39,804 nucleotides of DNA from Byssothecium circinans (taxonomy: Eukaryota; Ascomycota; Dothideomycetes; Pleosporales; Massarinaceae). A model generated the notes under the pieces. The model worked only from the letters and a program-made list of their open reading frames with translations, was not told the origin of the DNA and searched no databases. The translations under genes were made by a program, and so were the position numbers. Of the stretch, positions 1 to 7,801 are shown piece after piece (within the stretch, counting starts at the first letter, position 1; each line of letters begins with the position of its first letter). The DNA lies in assembly GCA_010015675.1 (NCBI GenBank), contig ML976989.1, positions 95,933-135,736 of the forward strand. The letters are read 5' to 3'.

Positions 1-1
1 A

Positions 2-244
2 TCAAGGGCTCAGCAATTGCAGGCGCAACTTGAGGCCCTTAGGCCTCAACAGCCACGAAAGAGGGTTCGCATAGACCCAAATCAACGCTTTGCAGATATA
101 GATACAATCATGATTGCAGTGCAGGCATCTGCGCTTCTACAGGAAGAAAACGATAACAATTCTAAAGAAAAGGAAGCAGAAAAAGCTGCAGCTGAAATAG
201 CAGCAAAAACTCTGCAATCTATGTGTACAGAGTGGCAATTGTAA
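2..244 (+). CDS. C-terminal fragment of a pogo/Fot1-type DDE transposase (partial at left edge)
   Basis: The frame is open from the first bases of the window to a TAA at 242-244, about 80 residues, so this is only the tail of a gene that begins outside. It is rich in Gln, Ala, Lys and Glu. It contains an ALRPQQPRKRVRIDPN-type segment followed by RFADIDTI and a probable coiled-coil tail. That layout, a basic patch then DPN..FA.I..I, is what I know from the C-termini of fungal pogo/Fot1 transposases. The codons are not RIP-mutated (CAG and CAA are common), unlike the elements after 12 kb, so this copy is younger or escaped RIP. It marks the left border of the biosynthetic genes. A non-transposase coiled-coil protein cannot be excluded from so short a piece. 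Confidence 0.55.
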   Translation, partial: SRAQQLQAQLEALRPQQPRKRVRIDPNQRFADIDTIMIAVQASALLQEENDNNSKEKEAEKAAAEIAAKTLQSMCTEWQL

Positions 245-551
245 CTAGGCTGGCGCAATTATTGCGTTGATTTCTGAGGGGTGGCCGATTTGGCGATGTG
301 GCCGGAAACCCCTGGCGGCCGGAATCTATATAGGCTAGCTTATAGGACATCGTTGGCTTAAGGGCTACGGCACCATGACCACGAACACCATCGCCCCTTA
401 ATTCGATGCCCGCTTCCACCTCCATCGGAGCCAATGTTCCATACAAGTTTAATGTCCTGCCAACGCCAGCAACGCATGCTAGCAGCAAAGAAAAAAAAAA
501 TGGAGGAAAAGGATGCAAGAGAGCAGAATCAGAATCATGATTTTCCTTCAC
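245..551. other. Intergenic stretch between the transposase tail and the enoyl reductase 3' end
   Basis: I see no gene here. It should hold the 3' untranslated part and terminal inverted repeat of the left-hand transposon, and then the 3' UTR of the minus-strand enoyl reductase. The transposon end cannot be placed without its left partner, which is outside the window. A poly-A run at about 488-499 is the only other notable motif. Confidence 0.4.
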
Positions 552-1688
552 TCACAAGGTATACGTGAGCTTCTGCCCATACACCTTCTTCTCCCGAATC
601 TCCCGCAACCCATCCAAAACCCCTTCAAGTCCCGTATCCCGCACAAGCTGCGGATGCGTCCGGATCTGCCCCTCGTCCAGCAACCTCTGCAGCGTCTTGT
701 TCCACTCGACGCAGAACTCCCTCGCAAACGGGTTCGCGGCTCGCCCATGTGGCGCAGGCCACCCGACGTCCTCGCCCATCAGCTCCGGCCCCAACACCCA
801 CCCTGCAGCCACGACTTTCCGCGAGGCCGCGACGGCGTCGCTGAAGGGGTCTAGCGACACGTAGCGGCCCCCGGTGCGCCCCAGCGCCAGGTAGCAGAGC
901 TGGGTTGTCTCGGGCGTGGTGATGCAGTCGACGGCGAAGCGGAGCGCGTTGGCGGTGTGCGCGCGGATCTTGCTGGCGCAGTCTGGGTCCGAGTAATTGA
1001 ATACGGCGTCGGCGCTGAACGACTTGACCAGGTCTGTGTTGCGTGCTGAGCATGTGGCAATGACGTTGAACCCAGCGAGCTTCAGGAGGCGGATCGCGCA
1101 TGTACCCGTGGAGCTGGAGCCGCCGCTCACCAGCACACTCTGCGGCTTGCTAGCGTTGAGCGTAACTCTGGATCCTAGCGCTGGCTTTGACTGTTCGATC
1201 CAGGAGCTGAGAGGCTGGAGTTGTGGCCCTGGAGAGAGACCAAGGGTATGGAAAAGCGCCCATGGCACCGTGTACCACGAGTTCCCGATTCCGGCGCCAT
1301 GCGTAAAAGACCAGTCATCCGGGAGTTTCAGCGTACAGTGTGCCGGGGCTGCGGAGTACTGGGCGAAGGCCCCGACGCTGGGTCGTTGAGGGTTCATGCC
1401 CATGATGGCAGCGCTGACCCGATCGCCAACCTTGATATTCCATTTTTCCGTCACCCCGGCACCGACAGCCGTGACGATGCCGGCGTATTCGCATCCCGAG
1501 ATGGCTCCAACGGTGTGGTAGCCTCCCAGCATCTTCGTGTCGACGGGATTCAGCGACACCGCCTTCACCTCCACGGCTAACATGCCATCTTCCAGTGCAT
1601 CAGGGGGGATGGGTGCAGTGTGCGACAGGACGATGCTCTCATTCGGACCCCCAACGAGCGCCGTCTGTACCCGTTCGAGAGACCCCAT
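552..1688 (-). CDS. Trans-acting enoyl reductase (zinc-independent MDR family, LovC/ApdC-like)
   Basis: This is a 378-residue single-exon protein, the usual length for fungal trans-enoyl reductases. It has the medium-chain dehydrogenase/reductase layout: a GroES-like N-terminal half with NPVD at 47-50 and a GCEYAG signature at 65-70, then a Rossmann half with the nucleotide loop SGGSSSTG at about 188-195 and a phosphate-side ATCSARN at about 211-217. In this family the protein reduces enoyl intermediates in trans for a highly reducing PKS or PKS-NRPS whose own ER domain is dead, using NADPH. The start codon lies 252 bp from the start of the divergent Diels-Alderase gene, so the two probably share a promoter. 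The family call is strong. The partner synthase is not in the window, so substrate and product are unknown. A generic toxin-cluster oxidoreductase of the same family is the alternative. Confidence 0.9.
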   Translation of the reverse strand: MGSLERVQTALVGGPNESIVLSHTAPIPPDALEDGMLAVEVKAVSLNPVDTKMLGGYHTVGAISGCEYAGIVTAVGAGVTEKWNIKVGDRVSAAIMGMNPQRPSVGAFAQYSAAPAHCTLKLPDDWSFTHGAGIGNSWYTVPWALFHTLGLSPGPQLQPLSSWIEQSKPALGSRVTLNASKPQSVLVSGGSSSTGTCAIRLLKLAGFNVIATCSARNTDLVKSFSADAVFNYSDPDCASKIRAHTANALRFAVDCITTPETTQLCYLALGRTGGRYVSLDPFSDAVAASRKVVAAGWVLGPELMGEDVGWPAPHGRAANPFAREFCVEWNKTLQRLLDEGQIRTHPQLVRDTGLEGVLDGLREIREKKVYGQKLTYTL

Positions 1689-1940
1689 GGTGCAAGTAAT
1701 ACGTTATAAGATAAGCGATAGATGTGTCTAAGCTCGCAGTCCTCCCTCCCCTCCATCCATCGCTTTAAGCGCCCCAGCAATCCTCCACCTATACAGTACA
1801 GCCCGAATATCTCCGCACAACCGCCCATCCTAAAAACGCCGACCTCCTCCGGTAACTCCGCATAACATGCAAATAATTGCCACACGCAGTAACGGCGAAA
1901 TTCTCGCACAATTTTCATCCTGTGCTGAATCTGGTCCACG
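1689..1940. promoter_or_regulatory. Divergent promoter between enoyl reductase and Diels-Alderase genes
   Basis: This 252 bp gap separates two start codons on opposite strands, so it must drive both genes. It is pyrimidine-rich on the plus strand around 1735-1765 (TCCCTCCCCTCC-type). I did not find a convincing AflR-type TCG-N5-CGA palindrome. Co-regulation by the cluster Zn2Cys6 protein is inferred from the arrangement only. Confidence 0.6.
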
Positions 1941-3107
1941 ATGGCACAAACAACATCGCAAACCTCGTCTCTCGACTCCCGCACCTCGTTCGTCGCCCCG
2001 CCAGCGCCGGATTCGGAATTCCTGCCTGGCAGCGGAAACCTTTTCCCCAAGTACCCCGACGCATTTCCCAAGACGGCTGTCGAAGTATGGCTCTTCGACG
2101 CCCTCGCAGCCGATGGCAGCGACGCCTTCACGGTCTCGTTTCTGCGCGACGCAATGGCGGCGCCGGCGGGGTTCCGCGTCGCCGTCAACGCGAGCTGGGC
2201 CGACGGCACGAACTGGAGCCACAACCTGGTGCTGCCCCTGTCCACGGTAACGCAGGACGCGTCGGGGCGGACGACGGGCGTCTGGCGGACGGCGGAGGGT
2301 GCGGAAAACGAGGCTGAGGCTACGTTCGACATCAGCGGCGATCTCGCCAGCTCCACCGTCACGTTCAACGCCCCCGGCATCGTCACAGGCACACTTACGC
2401 ACGCCTCAATGAACTACCCCAGTCTCCCCGCGACCGCGGCCGACGCAAAAGTAGGCCATGACCTCTTCTGGATGCGGCCCGTAGCCATGGCAGCCGCAAC
2501 CCTCGACATCGCCGTCACGCCGACCCCGGGCGGGGAGCAGAAGCAGATGCGGATTTCGAGTGAAGAGGGCGGCTACGGCGGGCTCGAGCGCAGCTGGGAG
2601 GGCATGCCGTGGACGAAGGCCATCACGGACTCGTTATTCGTGCGCGCGCGGGCCGGCCCGTATCTGCTGCAGGTGATGCGGCTCGTGGGCCGGCCAGAGA
2701 GCAACTACGCGCTGACGGCATCGGCGCGGCTCTACTGCGGTGGAAAGCTGGTGTGCGCGCCGCAACGCGTGCTCGTAAAGGCGGACGGGAGTACGGCCGA
2801 GGAGGGGACCCATGCGGTGGTTGTAGACAAGTACTTCGACGGCAAGGGTCTGCCTGCGTCGTTCCGGGACAAGAACGTCGGGTATAGGATTGAATTTCTA
2901 GCGGGGCCGAAGTGGGTGTTTGAGCTGCGACATGTGCGGAAGTGGTGGGTAATGCCGACGAGTGTGCCAGGACCCGGGGCGACAGGGAGTTCGGCGTTTG
3001 TGGTGAGTGTGAAGGGGGGATTGGTGGGATCTGGGGATATGTATGAGGGGTTTGGGATGGCGGGCCAGGTGGAGATGCCCGAGGGGCTGGCTGCGCAAAA
3101 GTACTGA
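1941..3107 (+). CDS. Intramolecular Diels-Alderase of the Fsa2/Phm7/CghA/MycB family
   Basis: The 388-residue product has no signal peptide or membrane segment and is one exon. Size and sequence style match the two-domain lipocalin-like (CrtC-type) fungal Diels-Alderases: an N-terminal half with FPKYPDAFP and a tryptophan-rich strand segment (about 65-85), a middle KVGHDLFWMRPV motif (about 173-184), and a C-terminal WWVMPTSVPGPGATGSSAF block (about 342-360). Known members set the stereochemistry of the [4+2] cycloaddition that builds the decalin of equisetin, phomasetin or Sch 210972, or the macrocycle/isoindolone of cytochalasans. They act on a linear polyenyl chain released by a PKS-NRPS. 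The gene is divergent from the enoyl reductase, and that pair is recurrent in such clusters. The scaffold here (decalin or other) cannot be decided without the synthase. I am confident of the family, less so of the reaction. Confidence 0.85.
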   Translation: MAQTTSQTSSLDSRTSFVAPPAPDSEFLPGSGNLFPKYPDAFPKTAVEVWLFDALAADGSDAFTVSFLRDAMAAPAGFRVAVNASWADGTNWSHNLVLPLSTVTQDASGRTTGVWRTAEGAENEAEATFDISGDLASSTVTFNAPGIVTGTLTHASMNYPSLPATAADAKVGHDLFWMRPVAMAAATLDIAVTPTPGGEQKQMRISSEEGGYGGLERSWEGMPWTKAITDSLFVRARAGPYLLQVMRLVGRPESNYALTASARLYCGGKLVCAPQRVLVKADGSTAEEGTHAVVVDKYFDGKGLPASFRDKNVGYRIEFLAGPKWVFELRHVRKWWVMPTSVPGPGATGSSAFVVSVKGGLVGSGDMYEGFGMAGQVEMPEGLAAQKY

Positions 3108-3601
3108 GTCATTTTTGCATGTTCATGAACGTGAGACGGGAAAATTTGCAACATGCTGTTCCGAGGAGAAAAAACCCAAGTTAGCATTATCTTTTTGGCA
3201 AATGAAGTTGATGACAGCGCATTGTTGTTGAGAAACGCGTTGTAGTGAAGAGAGAAGCACATGTCACGGTCTGTGTACCTGAGGCCTCAAGTGCTGGGGT
3301 GTTCAGAGCATTCAGTGAATCTGGCATGAGTGTGGACTCGGAAGGAGGCACAGATGCAGGGAATTTTTCGGCGCCCGCGATTTGCCGCACCGCAAGATTT
3401 CGGTGTCGAATTTCGAGTGCAGCCGAATACAGCTCCGTCACATGGTTTGAGGGAGCGACGACAGCTAGAAAAGTAAGCAGTCGGTCCCAAGGCCAGAGTC
3501 TGAAGAGTGAAGAGAGGCAGATTTTCGCTTTCCTTTCGTCCGCGTTTGAATCCATATTACTGTCTTTTCGAACCACGCGCATCTCAGCAGGCAGTCGCAC
3601 C
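3108..3601. other. Diels-Alderase/OMT intergenic region
   Basis: No separate gene is recognised in these 494 bp. They contain the 3' UTR of the Diels-Alderase and the promoter and leader of the methyltransferase-like gene. The frame of the latter happens to stay open upstream, with an in-frame ATG at 3326. That extension has no recognisable domain and reads like leader sequence, so I kept the start at 3602. Confidence 0.5.
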
Positions 3602-4732
3602 ATGGCTACCAATGGAGACGACACGGCAGCGCAGCATCTGCAGCTGAAGAAGGTGATGGGTCCCAACATGGCCTATCTGTGCACGGCGCTGGAAATAGGC
3701 GTGCTCAAGGCCTTCATCGACTGGAAAGTCTTCGATCACATCCCGGACCAAGGGTCGATCTCGTCGGCAAGCCTCGCGGCCAAGATTGGCGGAGAACAAG
3801 AGCTGCTCGATCGGACGCTCCCCCTGCTCACGCTGCAGGGCATCCTGGAGGCGCCACAGGCACCGGCACAGGCGGGCCACGTGGCGGTGGCGCACACGGA
3901 GCGCTCGCGCTTGTACCGGTCGGGCGAGCTCGGCGCGGGCTTCCTCCTGCACATGCACAACTGCTTTGTCCGCTCCGTGGCGCACTTCCCCGCCTTCCTG
4001 CAGGTGCACGGCTTCGGCTCGCCCCGAGATGGCACCGTGACGCCGCTCGGCATGGCAACGGGCAAAGCCGGCACCATGTACGACATCGTCGGCGCGGACC
4101 CCAAGTTCAGCGACGAGTTCGACAGCTTTGTGGCGCGCACGTCCAAGGTGTTCCCCATGCATGGCGTCTACGATCTGTCGTGGATGCAGAAGCAAGCGGA
4201 CTGCACGAGTAAGGAGGGCAGACGGCTATTTGTGGACATGGGGGGCAGCAATGGGCACGCGGTGCGCGACATTCTGCACGACCACGCGTGGCTCCCTGCG
4301 GAGCGGTGCGCCGTGTTCGACCGGGCTCCCACCATCGAACACACGCGGGCCGAGCTGGACGAGGGCATAAGAGGGATTCAACTGGTGGCAGGGAGCGTGT
4401 TGGAGACGCTCCCGCCGGCGGTGAGGGGCGCGTTGGTTTACCAGTTCCGCCGCATCTTGAACGACTTCCCGGACGACGACGTGCGGCGCTGCTGGAAGGC
4501 GGTGCGCGAGGCGGCGGCGGCGGATACGCGCGTGTACGTGGTGGAGGAGCTGCTGCAGGCGAACCGCAACGCCTACGCCGTGGCCCAGGATGTGGCCATG
4601 ATGCTCGTGGGGGGCAAGCGTCGCAATGCAGACATGCATGCTGCGTTGGCGGCCGAGGTGGGATTCCGGCTGCATGGCACATTTCCAGACACGCATAATG
4701 ATTGCACCGTTCTTGAGTTCGTATTACTGTGA
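3602..4732 (+). CDS. Class I SAM O-methyltransferase-fold protein with the catalytic His replaced by Asn
   Basis: This is a 376-residue single-exon protein. The start at 3602 lies in a strong CACCATGG context. Residues about 10-110 look like the winged-helix dimerisation domain of COMT-type fungal O-methyltransferases. Residues about 205-376 are the SAM-binding Rossmann domain, with motif I VDMGGSNG at 211-218, FDRAP at 239-243 and VVEELL near the expected acidic helix. The family normally has LHDW with His as general base; here the segment is RRILNDFPDDD, so Asn287 takes its place. Known relatives that lost methyltransferase chemistry include the SAM-dependent pericyclases LepI and PdxI of pyridone alkaloid pathways. 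The neighbouring Diels-Alderase and enoyl reductase fit a pathway with cyclisations. It may still be a working methyltransferase that uses another base. Expression as part of the cluster is inferred from position. Confidence 0.8.
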   Translation: MATNGDDTAAQHLQLKKVMGPNMAYLCTALEIGVLKAFIDWKVFDHIPDQGSISSASLAAKIGGEQELLDRTLPLLTLQGILEAPQAPAQAGHVAVAHTERSRLYRSGELGAGFLLHMHNCFVRSVAHFPAFLQVHGFGSPRDGTVTPLGMATGKAGTMYDIVGADPKFSDEFDSFVARTSKVFPMHGVYDLSWMQKQADCTSKEGRRLFVDMGGSNGHAVRDILHDHAWLPAERCAVFDRAPTIEHTRAELDEGIRGIQLVAGSVLETLPPAVRGALVYQFRRILNDFPDDDVRRCWKAVREAAAADTRVYVVEELLQANRNAYAVAQDVAMMLVGGKRRNADMHAALAAEVGFRLHGTFPDTHNDCTVLEFVLL

Positions 4733-5038
4733 TAGACAGAGGCAAAAAGGTTGTTTTCCTGAAAGATAGTGGTTAATACTAAAAGAAAAATAAACGGAGC
4801 TACTATTTAATTGTTAGTTTTCCTTAGGTAGGGGGTGCAAATAATAATGGGGTGCGTTGCTGTGAACATTTGAAGGCCAATCGTGTGACGTCCGAGTGTA
4901 CTGTGCAGTTTGATTGATGGGCTGAGTGTGATCTGATAATTATTCCAGATGTCGTACATATATATCTGATCCGAGCACCACATGTTACCCAATCACCTGC
5001 TACTTTCGGAGAATAATCAATAATAATGCAGTTCCCCC

Positions 5039-5175
5039 TACTTGTACCACCGGGTCTCGTCACGATTTTCTGTCACGTGATTTGATTTTCTCTGTGAGCA
5101 CGTGCACGGGTCCGGAAAAGTCACGTAGAGGAAAGTCGTCCACGGGTGCCGACATCTGGAGCGGTGGTACAAGTA
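5039..5175. mobile_element. Small MITE-like insert with 12-14 bp terminal inverted repeats and TA flanks
   Basis: The sequence TACTTGTACCACCG at 5039-5052 is repeated exactly in inverted orientation at 5162-5175. If the outer TA is the target duplication, the insert is about 133 bp with 12 bp inverted repeats, as expected for a non-autonomous Tc1/mariner-type element. It encodes nothing. Chance symmetry or a regulatory dyad are alternatives, since I cannot compare it with other copies. Confidence 0.45.
5074..5104. promoter_or_regulatory. Two CACGTG (E-box) sites upstream of the MFS gene
   Basis: Perfect CACGTG palindromes lie at 5074-5079 and 5099-5104, 25 bp apart, both inside the small inverted-repeat insert. 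In fungi this core is bound by bHLH factors. A role here is only inferred. They are about 440-470 bp upstream of the transporter start. Confidence 0.4.
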
Positions 5176-5371
5176 AGCGTCCATGATCGCTGTAGTTGCC
5201 GTCCGGCCCGTCCCACGGGGAAGGATGCCACAAGCTTGGCGCCGTTGAGAAAAAGTGGGGCGGTGCGAAGAACGCCGAATATGTCCAGAGTGTCGGTCGA
5301 ACCCATAGCACGCGCATATGTACAATGGCCTGCATCTGGCTTACTGTGTATCCTCGTCCCACCCCTCGTCC

Positions 5372-5426
5372 CATCCTCCGCCCACCCTCCGCCCACCCTC
5401 CGCGCATCCTCCGCGCACCCTCCGCG
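5372..5426. repeat. 11-bp minisatellite, five units
   Basis: Five head-to-tail units of the form CAYCCTCCGCS (CATCCTCCGCC, CACCCTCCGCC, CACCCTCCGCG, CATCCTCCGCG, CACCCTCCGCG) lie in the 5' region of the transporter gene. The strand is strongly pyrimidine-rich, as in many fungal promoters. Confidence 0.85.
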
Positions 5427-5541
5427 CTAGCCCTACATACGCACCTTACCTTCTGCCACCAAGGCCCGCCCAACCTCCTCACTCCTACCATCTCTCATCT
5501 CTTCACGCACCCCTTGGCCAATCCACTCCCTATCGGCCCGA

Positions 5542-7124
5542 ATGGCCCATCCCTCGGCCGCAGCGGCAGATGCAGACGCAGAAGCCGGCCCAGCTGCCAC
5601 AGAGACCACCGAGAAGGTGAGCGAAGCAGACCCCAACATCGTGAACTGGGACGGCCCCGATGACCCCAAGAACCCTCGCAACTGGGGCCAGGGCTTCAAG
5701 TTGCTCAATATCCTGCTCATCGGCCTGTCCATTCTCTGCACGTACGACGAAATCTTGTTGTTGTGGTTCACTGTTTTTTTCTTACTGAAACGCTTGCAGC
5801 AACTTCGCCACCACCATGTTCGCGCCTGCGGCCCCGCAGCTGGCCAAAGAGTTCAACGTCCACAGCAGCATTCTCACCACATTGACCGTCACCATCCCTT
5901 CTCTCGGTGCCGCTACTGGGCCGCTGCTTTTCGCCCCGCTGTCGGAGCTCTTTGGCCGCGTCAGAATATACGTCGTAACGAGTGTGCTGTTCCTCGCCTT
6001 CGCCGCTGGCCTTGCTCGCAGCACCGGCATCGCCATGTTCCTCGTTTTCCGCTTCCTCGACGGCGTGTGCTACACGTCGTACTTGACCTGCGGTGCGGGG
6101 ACCATCGCAGACCTCTTTGACCACGACAACCGCGGTGCGGCATCGGCCGTGTTTGCTTTGGCTCCGTTGCTGGGACCGGTCTTGGGGCCTGTCATGGGAG
6201 GTTTTATAGCACAGGAGTTGGACTGGCGCTGGATCTTTTACATCATCCTCATGGTGGTATGTTGGGGCATTTTCCATCGACGCGGGAGCTGTTTGCTGAC
6301 CTGACTTCTATTGCTAGACCGGCGCCATCACTGCAGCAGTCATCCTCGTCATGCGCGAGTCGATGGAGTCCATACTGCTCGAGCGGAAAGCCAAGGGTCT
6401 GCGCAAGTCTACCGGAAACCCCAACCTCCGCTCTGCCGTCTCTCGAGATCTGCCCGCCAAAACAATTGTTGCCCGCGCCTTGAGCCGACCCATCAGGATG
6501 CTGCTCTTCTCCCCCATCGTCATTCTATTGGGACTCTACCTTGCCTTCGTCTTCGGCTTAACGTTCCTCCTGCTCGCCACGCTCTCAGACCTCTTCCAGA
6601 ACACATACGGCTTCAAAGAAGGCGTTGCGGGTCTCGCGTTCCTGGGCTTAGGCGTCGGCTGCGTCATCGGCACAATCATCTTCGCCAAAGCCAGCAACGT
6701 CATGGCCAAGAAGAACAGCGCGCCCGAACATCGCTTGATCATGATGATGCTCGGCGGCCCATTCGTCCCGGCCAGTCTATTCTGGTACGGATGGTCGGCC
6801 GAGTACCACGTGCACTGGATCGTGCCCATCATCGGTACGGCCTTCATCGGCATCGGCATCGTGTTTGTTACCGCCTCGGGACAGCTCTACATGATCGATA
6901 CCTTTGGGTCCGAGGGGTCTGCGTCGGCTATGGCGGCACTTACCTTGGTGCGGAATGGCTCTGGGGCTTTCTTGCCGCTTGCTGCGCCGCCGTTGTACCG
7001 TAAGCTGGGGCTGGGTTGGGGCAACAGTGTTCTGGGTTTCATTTCTCTGACGTTCGTACCGCTGGCTTTTCTTTTCTACAGGTTTGGTGGGGGGCTGAGG
7101 GAGAGATTCCCGTTTCAGATCTGA
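5542..7124 (+). CDS. MFS multidrug/metabolite exporter (DHA1-like), two introns
   Basis: Exons are 5542-5741, 5800-6256 and 6318-7124. Introns are 5742-5799 (58 bp, GTACGA...GCAG) and 6257-6317 (61 bp, GTATGT...CTAG). Joining them gives an uninterrupted 487-residue protein, and both junctions restore expected family sequence (SILCTNFATTMFAP and ILMVTGAITAAV). The N-terminal cytosolic tail ends in the NWDGPDDPKNPRNW motif typical of fungal DHA1 drug:H+ antiporters. About twelve hydrophobic segments follow, with a motif-A-like stretch LSELFGRVR between TM2 and TM3 and LGPVLGPVMGGF in the motif C region. The short C-tail RFPFQI is usual. It is likely plasma-membrane export of the cluster product, giving self-protection. 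Substrate cannot be inferred from sequence. The upstream promoter contains an inverted-repeat insert and a minisatellite. Confidence 0.92.
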
Positions 7125-7801
7125 GTGGGAGGTCGTATACGGGCACGGGCGATGTGGCGCCGCTGAATAATGGTAAAGGAGGTATGTGGTGTGATGCGAT
7201 GCCCACCAGGACTTAATTGTATGATTAGCAAGTCTCCGCTCCAGCATAAATGTGATGAGCGTTCACACTTTGATGTCGAAAACAGATTTGAACGATCCGG
7301 GATGGAGATTCATTGTGTGCGATTAGCAGCAGTCGGTCCACCTCATCAATGTGATAAGCATTCAGCCAGGCTCAATTTTGCTCCCAGAGGCATACATAAT
7401 GACCACATCGCATGAAACCGATACAAAAATCAATCGACGACCTCGTGTCTTCCAGTCCCGTTGCGGAACAAATCGTTATACTTCGGCGCCACCGGCACGC
7501 ATCGCCCAATTGCACGTCGTCGCATCGGAGTGCCACGGAGGACCTCGCCGTTCTTCGAACTCACTCTCCTACCACCACCATCTCTGGCCCAAACCTCTAC
7601 TACCAAGTGGTGCCCGCCACATCTGTATCTCTCGCCGGCCTTCAAAGCGCTTCCTTCACTTCTCTTCGCCTCCCTCCTCCAACGCACGCAATACACATAC
7701 ACGGAAGCACACCTAGTGCACCGCAACCTATTATCCCAGCGTACCTTGCGTCATCCATCATTCTAGTACTTTGAAGGAGCCAGAAAAAAACACGAACCAC
7801 C
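7125..7801. other. MFS/FAD-monooxygenase intergenic region (677 bp)
   Basis: I see no gene. This is the 3' UTR of the exporter followed by the promoter and a C-rich, probably long 5' leader of the monooxygenase. A CCAAT box lies at about 7505 (within GCCCAATT). Short open frames at 7351-7774 overlap each other and have no family features. Confidence 0.5.

Larger units (their letters stand above)
4733..5541. other. OMT/MFS intergenic region (809 bp)
   Basis: No protein gene is recognised. From left to right it holds an AT-rich 3' UTR (about 4733-4860), a small inverted-repeat insert (5039-5175) with two CACGTG boxes, a five-unit 11-bp minisatellite (5372-5426), and a C-rich leader before the transporter start. 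Small reading frames here have no recognisable domain. Confidence 0.5.

Noticed and set aside
552..1580. Long open frames opposite and in other frames of the enoyl reductase.
   Set aside because: They are GC-rich shadow frames without motifs; the minus-strand 378-residue frame explains the region.
3245..3601. N-terminal extension of the methyltransferase-like gene back to 3326 or 3245.
   Set aside because: The extra residues have no family similarity, and the ATG at 3602 has a better context and gives the normal family length.
5800..5815. MFS gene starting at the internal ATG at 5816.
   Set aside because: The upstream exon 5542-5741 carries the conserved N-terminal tail and first membrane segment and splices in phase.
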